64,000 nucleotides of DNA. It comes from Roseobacter fucihabitans (GTDB lineage Bacteria > Pseudomonadota > Alphaproteobacteria > Rhodobacterales > Rhodobacteraceae). Below are positions 9,644 to 18,547 of this stretch, in pieces. Within the stretch, counting starts at the first letter, position 1; every line of letters begins with the position of its first letter. A program made the position numbers and the translations under genes. A model generated the notes under the pieces. The model had not been told where the DNA came from. It ran no database searches and saw nothing but the letters and a program-made list of their open reading frames with translations. The stretch spans positions 2,076,501 through 2,140,500 of the forward strand of contig NZ_CP143423.1 of assembly GCF_014337925.2 (NCBI RefSeq), in the 5' to 3' direction.

Positions 9644-9865
9644 TAAACTCGAAACACAGAAATTGCGCTTCGCCGTGAGTTCACAACGGGGCACATTACA
9701 CAATGCTGCTGTAACAACTCCGATCATCAGCAAACGCATTGTTGAGCAACTGAAGCCTTATTTGGATGCTAAATATCTGATGTTGAGCGCGGCAGTTTAT
9801 GTGCGCATGGAAGCTCTGTCACCAAGACCTGCCCCAGCGACGGATCGGCTTAAGGAAGCCAGCAA

Positions 9866-10159
9866 TTAGGTTGGTCCGGGAATTTCGCCTTCCCAATGTT
9901 CGCCCATGGCGACAATGCACGATGTTCCGTTTGTGTAATTCTGTACGATGATCCAGTCGCCGTTCCTTTGGGTGACCCAGATTTCTAACAGGGTTTCAGG
10001 GTCCCGCAGGCCCCTCCCCTGACGCTCTGCACCCAGAGCATTCGTCAGCATATGCGCCATGCGCGTGCTGTCATCACAACTAACATCAGTCATTTGCGCT
10101 TCCGCAAGTGCAGGAATCGAGAAGCAGATAGAAAGAGTTAGCGCATAACGAAGAACCAT
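9866..10159 (-). CDS. small secreted protein of unknown function
   Basis: A 97-residue protein with a signal peptide (residues 1-21, hydrophobic core LTLSICFSIPALA, cleavage near AEA). The mature part has two cysteines (VSCDD and TSCIVAMG), likely a disulfide in the periplasm. The pattern of Cys, an ExRQGxG segment, a WxxxxxNGT-type strand and CxVAxGxxWE resembles small exported proteins often annotated hypothetical in Rhodobacterales. It is transcribed away from phnC; the shared upstream gap holds a Pho box, but no function can be assigned. Confidence 0.65.
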   Translation of the reverse strand: MVLRYALTLSICFSIPALAEAQMTDVSCDDSTRMAHMLTNALGAERQGRGLRDPETLLEIWVTQRNGDWIIVQNYTNGTSCIVAMGEHWEGEIPGPT

Positions 10160-10281
10160 AAGAGAATCCTAATCGCCTGACTTTTAAAATGTAACAGTTT
10201 TATGAAGTAATGTGGATAACTATGGCCCCAAGGCAATATGTCTCAATCATTATAAAAGCTTGCGCCTCTAGCGTTCTGGGA

Positions 10282-10310
10282 GTGTCATGTTTCTTTTACT
10301 TTTATGTAAA
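10282..10310 (+). promoter_or_regulatory. candidate Pho box upstream of phnC
   Basis: GTGTCAT (10282-10288), CTTTTAC (10293-10299) and ATGTAAA (10304-10310) are spaced 11 bp apart and separated by GTTT and TTTT, the same geometry as the pstS site. It lies about 70 bp before the phnC start and probably puts the phosphonate importer under PhoB. The second and third repeats are weaker than at pstS. The site could also serve the divergent small secreted gene. Confidence 0.6.
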
Positions 10311-10380
10311 GAAACTGATTCAAAACCGTCATCAAACTGCAGCCTCCGCCGATTAAGTGCTCACCAAACATGGGGGCGAT

Positions 10381-11196
10381 ATGCTGAAGATTGATAAGCT
10401 GACCAAGCGGTTCGGGGATAAAACGGCTGTAGATGCTGCAAACATCTTGGTGGAAAAACCGTCAATGATTGGGATCATTGGCCGTTCTGGCGCAGGTAAG
10501 TCCACGCTTTTGCGGATGGTCAATTGTCTGAGCGATGCCTCTGAGGGCACGATTACCTTTGAGGATGAAAAGATCACTGGGCTGCGGGGAGCTGCGCGGC
10601 GCAATTGGCAATCGCGATGTGCCATGATTTTCCAGCAGTTCAACCTCGTCCCTCGCATGGATGTCGTATCAAACGTGCTGCACGGCACCCTGAACAAGCG
10701 GTCGACCTTTGCGACAATGTTCAACCTTTACCCGCAGGCCGATATTCATCGGGCCATTGAAATCCTTGACCGGCTCGGTATTGCCGAACAGGCCCCGAAA
10801 CGGGCCGAGGCACTATCAGGCGGCCAGCAACAGCGCGTGGCGATTGCGCGGGCCTTGATGCAGGACCCGAAAATCATCCTTGCCGATGAGCCGATCGCCA
10901 GCCTTGATCCGATGAATGCGCAAGTGGTCATGCAAGCCCTGCGCCGCATTCACGAAGAAGACGGGCGCATGGTCATCGCAAACCTTCACACGCTTGATAC
11001 TGCGCGACGCTATTGTGATCGCGTAATCGGGATGCGCGATGGGCGTATCGTCTTTGATGGCACGCCAGAGCAGCTGACCACCGGGGTCGCACGTGACATC
11101 TACGGGGCTGGCGCAGATTTTTCCGAAGCCGCCACTTCCACCGAAATCGAAACACTGGACAGGTCAGAGGTTCGCGAATTGAAAGCCTACGCCTGA
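10381..11196 (+). CDS. phnC: phosphonate ABC transporter ATP-binding protein PhnC
   Basis: A 271-residue ABC ATPase. Walker A is GRSGAGKST, the Q-loop is in [11 protein letters not shown], the signature is [15 protein letters not shown], Walker B is IILADEP with IASLDPMN, and the switch His is in [23 protein letters not shown] and [17 protein letters not shown] are typical of PhnC. The ATG at 10381 follows a GGGGGCG stretch; an upstream GTG at 10357 is less likely. It heads phnC-D-E1-E2 and powers uptake of phosphonates captured by PhnD. Confidence 0.93.
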   Translation: MLKIDKLTKRFGDKTAVDAANILVEKPSMIGIIGRSGAGKSTLLRMVNCLSDASEGTITFEDEKITGLRGAARRNWQSRCAMIFQQFNLVPRMDVVSNVLHGTLNKRSTFATMFNLYPQADIHRAIEILDRLGIAEQAPKRAEALSGGQQQRVAIARALMQDPKIILADEPIASLDPMNAQVVMQALRRIHEEDGRMVIANLHTLDTARRYCDRVIGMRDGRIVFDGTPEQLTTGVARDIYGAGADFSEAATSTEIETLDRSEVRELKAYA

Positions 11197-11291
11197 GCCA
11201 GTTTCAGCCTGCGCATCTGCTGGAGGCCACCTTAATCAACCCGCCCTAAGATAGCCGCAAAGCGGTGGGGCAACAAACCACGGAGACAACG

Positions 11292-12200
11292 ATGAAAAAG
11301 ACCCTCGCACTGGCACTTGCCGCTTCTACAGCTCTTAGCACAGGCGCTTTCGCAGAAGAGATCACTGAATTTCGCATTGGAGTCCTCGGCGGCGAGAACG
11401 CTCAGGACCGAATGAATTCCTTTCAATGCTTGGCTGACTACACGACACAGGCACTTGGCGTTGAAACCAAGGTCTTTGCGCCCGCCGACTATAACGGCGT
11501 GATCCAGGGCTTGCTTGGCGGCACCATCGACATGGCTTGGCTGGGCGCATCGTCTTACGCTGCAATTTATCTGCAGGATACTGAAGTAGTTGAACCGGTT
11601 CTGGTTAAGGTGAACCTTGACGGTTCAATCGGATACCACTCAATCGGTTTCGCTCGCGTCGATAGCGGCATCACGTCTTTGGACGATATGCAGGGCAAGG
11701 TGTTCGGTTTCGGTGATCCCAATTCCACATCGGGCTACCTGATCCCCTCTATCGAAATTCCGCAAGCCACTGGGGCATCAATGGCATCTGGTGACTTTTT
11801 CGGTGAAGTCAAATTCACCGGCGGCCACGAGCAGACCATTGTCGCCGTCTACAACGGCGATATTGACGGCGGTGTCAGCTGGGCAGATGGACAGGGAAAT
11901 TGGGAAGACGGGTACAATTCCGGTGCGCTGCGCCGGGCGGTTGACGCTGGTCTCGTTGACATGAACGACATGGTGGAAATCTGGAAGTCGAATGTGATCC
12001 CTGAAGGCCCCGTGGTTCTGCGCACAGCACTTCCAGAGGGTGTGAAAGCGACGATGATCGATCTGATGGACAACTTGTACGAGAACGACGCCGAGTGTTC
12101 CTACGGCGTCTTTGCGGGCGAGAATCTTGGTGCGCAACCCGTGACCCACGACACCTACCTTTCTGTGATCGAAGCCCGCAGAGCCGTAATTGGAAACTAA
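11292..12200 (+). CDS. phnD: phosphonate ABC transporter substrate-binding protein PhnD
   Basis: A 302-residue periplasmic binding protein. The signal peptide spans residues 1-22 (KKTLALALAAS, cleavage near GAFA). The mature protein carries the PhnD/SsuA-like pattern FRIGVLGGENAQDR, a WLGASSYA segment around the ligand cleft and FGDPNSTSGYLIP, where serines and threonines contact the phosphonate group. The ATG at 11292 follows GGAGACAACG. It feeds the two PhnE permeases; the stem-loop downstream may raise its dosage over them. Confidence 0.94.
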   Translation: MKKTLALALAASTALSTGAFAEEITEFRIGVLGGENAQDRMNSFQCLADYTTQALGVETKVFAPADYNGVIQGLLGGTIDMAWLGASSYAAIYLQDTEVVEPVLVKVNLDGSIGYHSIGFARVDSGITSLDDMQGKVFGFGDPNSTSGYLIPSIEIPQATGASMASGDFFGEVKFTGGHEQTIVAVYNGDIDGGVSWADGQGNWEDGYNSGALRRAVDAGLVDMNDMVEIWKSNVIPEGPVVLRTALPEGVKATMIDLMDNLYENDAECSYGVFAGENLGAQPVTHDTYLSVIEARRAVIGN

Positions 12201-12219
12201 AACATTTTTTATAACGCAT

Positions 12220-12243
12220 CCGGTAGCCCTTTGGGGCTGCCGG
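12220..12243 (+). terminator. stem-loop between phnD and phnE1
   Basis: CCGGTAGCCC and GGGCTGCCGG pair with one mismatch around a TTTG loop, followed by TATTTCTTTG. It lies 23 bp before the first phnE start. Like the hairpin after pstS, it fits partial termination or protection of the binding-protein mRNA. Confidence 0.55.
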
Positions 12244-12266
12244 TATTTCTTTGTCCGGGGGTCAGG

Positions 12267-13142
12267 ATGGCAGATATATCACTCAGTGGCGCGCCACACC
12301 ACGTAGATGGCATTCAAGCCAGCTATATGGCGCAGGTACAGCGCCGCAGGCTCTATGGCGGTCTCACTCTTCTGATTTTCGTCGTTCTGATGGTTTCCGG
12401 GTTCAATGTCGCAGATGACCGCAACGCTGGCGGTTTCTGGGATGGGCTGCATCAGATCGGCGACTACCCCGCCGATGTTCTTTCAGAGGCATGGGAAAAG
12501 CGGGCCGATCTGCCTGCCCTCATCGTTAAGTATTTTCCCGCCTTGGTAGAAACAATAAATATCGCCGCTGTGTCGACCCTCATCGGGGCTATTGGCGGCT
12601 TGTTCCTGTCGTTGCTCGGCACGCGTGGCCTTGCCAAATGGCCACGCATGATACCTCTGTTCCGCCGCATCTCGGATATCATGCGCGCCGTGCCCGAGAT
12701 CGTCATCGCGCTGGTCCTGATCTTTGTGCTGGGCGGTGGGCCCGTTCCCGCGATGATCGCAATTGCCATCCACACGGCTGGTGCTCTGGCCAAGATGTTT
12801 TCCGAAGTGTCTGAGAACACAGATTTGAAACCTGTCGAAGGGCTTGCCTCCGCAGGTGCCACATGGTCGCAGCGGATGCTTCTGGGTGTGCTGCCGCAGG
12901 TCGCGCCAAACTACGTGAGCTACGCATTGCTCCGGTTCGAGATCAACATTCGTGCATCCGCTATACTAGGCTTTGTTGGTGCGGGTGGTCTTGGATATGA
13001 GCTGCGCAATTCCATGGCTTGGGGACCAGGCCGCTTTGACGAAGCGGCCGCGATTTTCATCCTCCTGTTCGGCACGATCGTGTTCTTCGATCAAGTGTCC
13101 AGCCGCTACCGCAATCGTTTGACGGAGGGACAAGGCCAATGA
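12267..13142 (+). CDS. phnE: phosphonate ABC transporter permease PhnE (first copy)
   Basis: A 291-residue inner-membrane permease with a cytoplasmic N-terminus, one helix at about residues 37-55, and a core of five further helices. The docking loop reads EGLASAGATWSQRMLLGVLPQVAPN, and FEINIRASAILGFVGAGGLGYEL is the hallmark of PhnE. The ATG at 12267 has GGGGGTCAGG before it. The stop overlaps the second phnE (ATGA), so the two permeases are made together and probably form a heterodimer. Confidence 0.92.
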   Translation: MADISLSGAPHHVDGIQASYMAQVQRRRLYGGLTLLIFVVLMVSGFNVADDRNAGGFWDGLHQIGDYPADVLSEAWEKRADLPALIVKYFPALVETINIAAVSTLIGAIGGLFLSLLGTRGLAKWPRMIPLFRRISDIMRAVPEIVIALVLIFVLGGGPVPAMIAIAIHTAGALAKMFSEVSENTDLKPVEGLASAGATWSQRMLLGVLPQVAPNYVSYALLRFEINIRASAILGFVGAGGLGYELRNSMAWGPGRFDEAAAIFILLFGTIVFFDQVSSRYRNRLTEGQGQ

Positions 13143-14452
13143 CCACTATTGATCTGGACGCGACCAAGTTTGAGGCCGAAAAGCTCTTTCAGCGCAAGCG
13201 CTTGATTGGTTTTGGCATCCCTGCGGTCATCGCAGTTTATTTCGTCTATATCTTCTTCGCGTTTGACCTGCCGGGTCTTGCCGGACGCGCCAATATGGAA
13301 AACGCCGTGACGCTGGCTTCCGACAGCTGGTCCCACAAGGTGCATGTCACCCGGGACAATCGATCAGGAGAGATCACCTATGCCGTCGAAGGAGAGCGCA
13401 AGGGCCGCTACCCCGAAGATCAAAGACCCGATTGGGTGACCGGCGATGATGCTATCATCATTGATCTGGGGCGTGAGCATATTGTGCGATATCTGCCAGA
13501 CAACCGGACCGAGATCGAAATTCCCGGCTTCCAACTGATCGAGGCGCAGGCCGAGGGGCGCACCGTCACGACCAACCTGCCCGATGATCTGCCCGATTGG
13601 ATTTCCGCCTCGGACCGCCGCGTGGGCATCACCACGCCCGAAGGCCGCATTACCTTGACGGGCGCTCGGACCGAGGTTTTTAATTATTTCCCCGGATGGG
13701 AGCTGTTCTGGTTCACGCTCGACAGCCCCTACTACGGACAGTCCTTGGCCACGATCCTGTTTGGCGACCAGATCGACCCTGCGCGCGGCAACATCACTGG
13801 CGCAGTGTCCGATTGGTGGAACAACGCCATGTGGCGGCACAAGGATGTGGCTTGGGCGATTGGCGAGACGATCCTGATGGCCTTCCTTGGAACAATGGGG
13901 GCAGCGATCATCGCCCTGCCCTTGGGCTTTCTGGCAGCCAAACGGTTCTCGCCGTTCATGCTAGTGCGCGCTGCGACCCGCCGCCTGTTCGATTTTGTGC
14001 GCGGTGTCGATGCGCTGATCTGGACGGTGGTCCTGGCCCGCGCCTTTGGCCCCGGCCCGCTTACTGGCGCATTGGCAATCCTGATCACGGATACCGGCAC
14101 CTTTGGCAAAATCTTCTCGGAGGCTTTGGAAAACGTGGATCAAAAGCAAATCGAGGGCGTCGCCTCGACCGGAGCCAAGCCGCTCCAACGCTACCGCTTT
14201 GGCGTCATACCGCAGATTGTGCCGGTGCTTCTGGCCCAAATCCTTTACTTCCTTGAATCCAACACCCGCTCTGCCACCATCATCGGCGCGATCACGGGCG
14301 GTGGCATCGGCCTTATGCTGACCCAAGCAATCCAGACCCAGAAAGACTGGGAGGAGGTTGCATATTATATTGTCCTGATCATCGCCATGGTGATGTTCAT
14401 GGACTGGTTCTCAGGCTGGCTGCGCGGCAAGCTGATCGGGCGCAAAGACTAA
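13139..14452 (+). CDS. phnE: phosphonate ABC transporter permease PhnE (second copy, long form)
   Basis: A 437-residue permease, longer than the first copy. One helix (about residues 22-42) is followed by a soluble, probably periplasmic, insert of some 170 residues, then a permease core with the loop EGVASTGAKPLQRYRFGVIPQIVP and ESNTRSATIIGAITGGGIG. The long insert is typical of the second PhnE in Rhodobacterales and Rhizobiales two-permease systems. It overlaps phnE1 by 4 bp and the following dehydrogenase by one base (TAATG), so all are translationally coupled. Confidence 0.92.
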   Translation: MTTIDLDATKFEAEKLFQRKRLIGFGIPAVIAVYFVYIFFAFDLPGLAGRANMENAVTLASDSWSHKVHVTRDNRSGEITYAVEGERKGRYPEDQRPDWVTGDDAIIIDLGREHIVRYLPDNRTEIEIPGFQLIEAQAEGRTVTTNLPDDLPDWISASDRRVGITTPEGRITLTGARTEVFNYFPGWELFWFTLDSPYYGQSLATILFGDQIDPARGNITGAVSDWWNNAMWRHKDVAWAIGETILMAFLGTMGAAIIALPLGFLAAKRFSPFMLVRAATRRLFDFVRGVDALIWTVVLARAFGPGPLTGALAILITDTGTFGKIFSEALENVDQKQIEGVASTGAKPLQRYRFGVIPQIVPVLLAQILYFLESNTRSATIIGAITGGGIGLMLTQAIQTQKDWEEVAYYIVLIIAMVMFMDWFSGWLRGKLIGRKD

Positions 14453-15093
14453 TGGCCTGCATCCTGATCACCGGAAGCAACCGGGGGATTGGCGCGGCAC
14501 TGGCTGCACGTACAGGGGATCTCGGGCATGACGTGCTGCGCGCCTCGCGTGCGGGACAGGGTGGCGATGTCATCTTTGATGTCAGCAATCCCCAGCAAGT
14601 CCAGGACGCGATATCAGCGATCAACCATCCGATTGATATTGTGATCAATAATGCAGGTATTATCGGACCGGACAGCCTTACAACCGATATGGATTGGACT
14701 GCAATGGCCTATACATTTGCGGTCAATGTCGCTGGTGCTCTGGCCGTCAGCACGGCCTGTCTGGATCATTTGCGGCGTAGCAGCAGGCCCCGTATCCTGA
14801 CAGTTTCAAGTCAGATGTCATATATGGGTTATGCCAAATCGGATCGTATTGCCTACCGCGCCTCCAAGGCTGCGGTAAATAAGGTCATGCAAGGCCTGGC
14901 GACGGACTTGCACCCTGACGGCATTGCCGTCGTGCTTGTCGATCCCGGTTGGGTGCAAACCGATATGGGTGGGGCAGAGGCGGATCTTACCCCGTGTGAG
15001 GTCGCGGCAGGGATCGTCGCACTGGCGGAAACGCTTAAGTTTGAGCAAACCGGCAAGTTCTTTCGGTGGAATGGCGAGGAGCGCGCGTTTTGA
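14452..15093 (+). CDS. short-chain dehydrogenase/reductase linked to phosphonate uptake genes
   Basis: A 213-residue classical SDR. The nucleotide-binding glycine motif is TGSNRGIG (residues 7-14), NNAG is at about 64-67, the catalytic Ser lies in VSSQMSY and the catalytic pair in YRASK. Acidic or basic residues after strand 2 do not settle NAD versus NADP use. The start codon shares a base with the phnE2 stop and the 3' end overlaps the hexapeptide acyltransferase, so it belongs to the phn operon. A role in oxidising a phosphonate-derived alcohol or aldehyde is plausible but unproven. Confidence 0.85.
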   Translation: MACILITGSNRGIGAALAARTGDLGHDVLRASRAGQGGDVIFDVSNPQQVQDAISAINHPIDIVINNAGIIGPDSLTTDMDWTAMAYTFAVNVAGALAVSTACLDHLRRSSRPRILTVSSQMSYMGYAKSDRIAYRASKAAVNKVMQGLATDLHPDGIAVVLVDPGWVQTDMGGAEADLTPCEVAAGIVALAETLKFEQTGKFFRWNGEERAF

Positions 15094-15719
15094 ATGCTAC
15101 CAGATTGAAACCGGACGTCCCCTTTATTCATCCCGATTGCGAGATCACAGATGCAACGTTCGGACAGTATGTGGAAATCGGACGCGGCAGCCGCTTGGCG
15201 CATTCCCATATGGATGACTATTCATACTGCGACCGATTTGCCGACATTGCCAATGCCTCCGTGGGCAAGTTCTCCAACATTGCAGCGTTCGTACGGATCG
15301 GCGCCACAGACCACCCGATGGAAAAAGCGAGTTTGCATCACTTTCACTATCGCTCAGCCGATTATTTCGAAGATGCAGATCACGATGACGCTTGGTTCGC
15401 CCACAGGCGCAGCCGTCGCACGGTGATTGGTCACGATACATGGCTTGGCCATGGCGCGCAGATCCGGCCCGAAGTGAACATCGGCCCTGGGGCAGTTATC
15501 GCAGGCGGTGCAATTGTCACTAAGGATGTGCCTCCCTACATGATCGTGGCAGGCATCCCCGCTGTCCCGATGCGTCCTCGTTTTGAACCACGGGTTGTTG
15601 AAAGGCTTATGGAACTTGCATGGTGGGATTGGCCGCACGCACGCCTGCGCGACGCGCTTGAGGATTTTCGCAACCTCAGTGCAGAGGAATTTCTGGAGCG
15701 CTACGAGGGCACGATCTGA
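15090..15719 (+). CDS. phosphonate-associated hexapeptide-repeat acyltransferase
   Basis: About 209 residues, in the xenobiotic/chloramphenicol acetyltransferase-like left-handed beta-helix group found in phn operons. Hexapeptide repeats run through IHPDCEITDATFGQYVEIG and again through VIGHDTWLGHGAQIRPEVNIGPGAVIAGGAIV, the second block with the catalytic-type H-x-TWLGHG motif. The start is uncertain: I use the TTG at 15090, preceded by GAGGAG and overlapping the dehydrogenase stop; a GTG at 15066 would add eight residues. The likely role is N- or O-acetylation of an aminophosphonate or carrier, inferred from context. Confidence 0.85.
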   Translation: MNATRLKPDVPFIHPDCEITDATFGQYVEIGRGSRLAHSHMDDYSYCDRFADIANASVGKFSNIAAFVRIGATDHPMEKASLHHFHYRSADYFEDADHDDAWFAHRRSRRTVIGHDTWLGHGAQIRPEVNIGPGAVIAGGAIVTKDVPPYMIVAGIPAVPMRPRFEPRVVERLMELAWWDWPHARLRDALEDFRNLSAEEFLERYEGTI

Positions 15720-15789
15720 CACCAGACGTCACAAAGTTGTAGCGTTGCGCCGTTAGGCAAAGGCAGGCGTATCATAAGGGTCAAAGCAG

Positions 15790-16662
15790 ATGGATAGACG
15801 CGACCGTTCTCAGGTTTCCTATGCCAAGTCCGCACAATCACGCTCGGGCCAAGCAGTGATCAAGCTGATCGAGAATGCAACCGGGCGGCTTCATCTGATC
15901 CAGCGGGCGCGAGACTATGATGCCGAAATTGCGCAGGGCCGCAGTTTCTGGGAAGTCATGGTCAGCCGCTATGGGTTAAGCCTTGATGTGGTTTCGGGAG
16001 CTATCGCGGACATTCCTGCGGAGGGTCCATTGGTTGTCGTAGCAAATCATCCTTTTGGTATCCTTGACGGGTTAATCATGGGATACCTCCTGTCCACGCG
16101 GCGTGGTGATTTCCGCATTCTGGCAAATAGTGTGTTTCAGGATGCGCCGGATCTTAACCGGATTGTTCTGCCCATCAGTTTTAACAACACTAAAGACGCG
16201 TTAAAGCTGAACTTGGAGACCCGCGCGAAGGCTCTGGAATTTCTAAAGGCAGGCGGCGCGATAGGCGTCTTTCCCGGTGGGACCGTATCGACCGCAGCAA
16301 AACCTTTCCAGCAGCCATTTGATCCCGGCTGGCGACGGTTCACGGCGCGCATGATTACCAAATCAAATGCGACCGTGGTTCCGGTCTTCTTTGACGGTCA
16401 GAACTCGCGATTGTTTCAGTTGGCCAGCCATATCCATTATAATCTGCGCGTGGCGCTCTTGCTGAAAGAGTTTCGGCGCAAGACTGACAAACCAGTGGAG
16501 ATCGCAATCGGCGCGCCGATCTCGCCTGCAACGATTGCCACATTCTCTGATGACGCACAGGGGATGATGGACTTTCTCAGAAACGAGACATACGGGCTTT
16601 CACCCCGAAGTATTGCCCATTCGATCTATGGCTTCGAGTTTGAAGAACGGTATAAGGCCTGA
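15790..16662 (+). CDS. lysophospholipid acyltransferase family protein
   Basis: A 290-residue acyltransferase of the PlsC/LPLAT superfamily. The active-site block is VVVANHPFGILDG (H...D spacing as in the OlsA-like and hemolysin-acyltransferase-like subfamily), with the acceptor motif IGVFPGGTVS and a later VVPVFFDG strand. It probably acylates a lysolipid at the inner membrane. The location, 70 bp after the phn import genes, and the known replacement of phospholipids by phosphorus-free lipids in phosphate-starved marine alphaproteobacteria suggest a role in lipid remodelling, but this is inference. Confidence 0.83.
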   Translation: MDRRDRSQVSYAKSAQSRSGQAVIKLIENATGRLHLIQRARDYDAEIAQGRSFWEVMVSRYGLSLDVVSGAIADIPAEGPLVVVANHPFGILDGLIMGYLLSTRRGDFRILANSVFQDAPDLNRIVLPISFNNTKDALKLNLETRAKALEFLKAGGAIGVFPGGTVSTAAKPFQQPFDPGWRRFTARMITKSNATVVPVFFDGQNSRLFQLASHIHYNLRVALLLKEFRRKTDKPVEIAIGAPISPATIATFSDDAQGMMDFLRNETYGLSPRSIAHSIYGFEFEERYKA

Positions 16663-16677
16663 AGGGCCGCGACCCCG

Positions 16678-17938
16678 TCATTTCAAACCATTCTCCGGCT
16701 TCAAGAAACCCACCGTGATCGCCGACGCTGCAACCATCCCTGCGGCAGTGCCCAGCATCAGCGCAAGACCACCTGCCTGATAAGTCAGGCCCGACAGCAA
16801 GGTTCCAGCCAACCGCCCGCCCGCATTGGCCATGTAGTAAAAGCCCACATCCATCGTGACCCGCTCTGCCTTTGTAAAGGTCAGGATCAGGTAGGAATGT
16901 AAGGATGAGTTCACTGCGAAGACCGCCCCGAAGATCAGCAAGCCGATGACAAGCGTGAGGGTGAACCACAGTTGCTGCTCTGTGGCGGTGACAGCCGCGA
17001 TTTCAGCATCACCGGAACTGCGGCGAGGCCCCAGCCATGTGCGGGCAGCGCCAATCAGATCCGCCTCGGACCGCCCCTTCGCCCGCAAGATGCGCGGCGC
17101 GTTAGCCTGAACGAGGCCATAGAGAATGACCCAAACGGCCACGAACGTCCCGATCATGAAGAATGCGGCGCGGTTGCCCTCGGTTGTGCCATCCGACAGA
17201 ACGGCGTAGAAATAGATCAGAATGCCGACAAAAAACCAGAGGTCCCGCGTCCCGAACAAGAACACCCGTGTCGTACTAAGCCAGTTCACGTTAGAAGATT
17301 TTGAAAATACCTCCGAAAATTTCGTGTCCTTGCGTCCCTTGGGCAGCCCCCGGCGGCATGGCAATCAAAACGGCCAGCAGAACCAGCAAAATTGCGGTAA
17401 GGATCGCGGCCATGCCCAAAACCGCCCAGACAAATCCAAGCGTTGCCCCCAAAACCGCGCCTAGCAGAAACCCTGCGCCTTTCACCATGTTCTTGGACCC
17501 TGTCAGAATTGCCACCCAGCGAAAAAGCGCTCCGTCCTGAGATGGTGCCAGCAATTTGACGGCGGATTTCGACGACATCTTGGCAAGGTCCTTGGCCACG
17601 CCGCTTGAACCCTGCACAAGCATGACAAAGGCAACCGATGCGCCAATCGCCCAGCCCGGATCAAGCTGCGCCAAGGCCAGCAGCGCCAGCACTTGCAACG
17701 CTAGTCCTGCATAGAGCGTCGACGTCAGGCCAAACCTTGCGGCAATCCAGCCTGTGCACAAATTGGTGATGACGCCCGCGATTTCATAAAGGACAAAAAG
17801 ATAAGCCAGCTGTATCGGAGAGAAGCCCAGCGTATGAAAGTGCAACAGCACCAGCATGTGCAATGCACCGTCGGACAGCATGAACGCCCAGTAGGCCGCC
17901 GTTACCGCGATAAAGGCCGACAGGCCTTCGGGCCGCAT
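16678..17938 (-). pseudogene. arsJ: organoarsenical efflux MFS permease ArsJ, split by a one-base frameshift
   Basis: The N-terminal half (from ATG at 17938, MRPEGLSAFIAV) and the C-terminal half (FSEVFSKSSNVNW to the stop at 16678) are two frames of one 12-helix MFS protein of about 420 residues. The break lies in a run of five G (minus strand; C5 at 17347-17351). With four G the frame continues as PPGLPKGRKDTKFSE, which fits the family. ArsJ exports 1-arseno-3-phosphoglycerate made by a dedicated GAPDH, and a GAPDH fragment lies immediately upstream. A sequencing error cannot be excluded, but the partner gene is also broken. Confidence 0.85.
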
Positions 17939-17949
17939 AACGCTTTCGG

Positions 17950-18120
17950 TTACAGACTGTCCTCGACCATGCAGGCCACATCCACCAGCCGGTGCGCATA
18001 GCCCATCTCGTTGTCATACCATGCGTAGACCTTCACCTGCGTGCCGTTGATCACCATGGTTGAGAGCGCATCAATGATGCTTGATCTTTTGTCATTGGTG
18101 TAATCAGTGGAAACAACCGG
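17950..18120 (-). pseudogene. C-terminal fragment of ArsJ-associated glyceraldehyde-3-phosphate dehydrogenase
   Basis: Read on the minus strand to TAA 17950-17952, this gives the last 56 residues of a [23 protein letters not shown], then the family-diagnostic [17 protein letters not shown]. Upstream of about 18120 the similarity stops and the frame meets a stop codon, so some 80 percent of the gene is missing. It lies 9 bp before arsJ, in the normal gapdh-arsJ order. The break point is where the acyltransferase fragment on the other strand begins, so one rearrangement truncated both. Confidence 0.85.
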
Positions 18121-18145
18121 GCGTTACCTGCAGTGGCCTTGACCT

Positions 18146-18175
18146 TATCCCCGCTACCGGTATCCCCGCTACCGG
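18146..18175 (+). repeat. perfect 15-bp tandem duplication in the acyltransferase pseudogene
   Basis: TATCCCCGCTACCGG occurs twice in a row (18146-18160 and 18161-18175). It duplicates five codons (IPATG) just before the active-site block without changing the frame, and looks like replication slippage. Confidence 0.9.
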
Positions 18176-18523
18176 TCCGGTACTGATTGTGGCTAATCAT
18201 CCGACAGGCATCGCAGACGGGATCATCCTGCACTGGCTGCTTGCAGCAAAGCGACCCGATACATGTTTTTTCACCAATAGCGACATTTTGCGCATCCTTC
18301 CCCAGATGGAGGATATGATCGCAGCCGTTGAATGGCGCGTTAACCGCCGCAGCCATGCCAAGACGCGCGCGACGATGGCCCACACTAAACAGGCGGTTGA
18401 GGCGGGTTGGCTTGGCGTGATCTTCCCTTCGGCGCGGCCCGCCAAGCGGCGGGGCCTCCAGCTTCACTAACGACGCTGGATGTCATCTCCGGTGACAATT
18501 GCGCGCAAACTCGGTGTACCCAT

Positions 18524-18547
18524 TATAGCGATATAGCGATATAGCGA
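18524..18547 (+). repeat. 8-bp tandem repeat, three copies
   Basis: TATAGCGA is repeated three times without interruption. Because the unit is 8 bp, each gain or loss of a copy shifts the reading frame. The acyltransferase frame before the tract (ending GVPII) and after it (starting at RITARNSALFF) differ, so expansion of this tract explains the frameshift. Confidence 0.9.

Noticed and set aside
9663-9869. 68-residue open frame after the IS30 remnant
   Set aside because: No ribosome site, no recognised family, and it overlaps the end of the small secreted gene on the other strand; probably residual open frame in IS-flanking DNA. The gap 9644-9865 shows nothing else.
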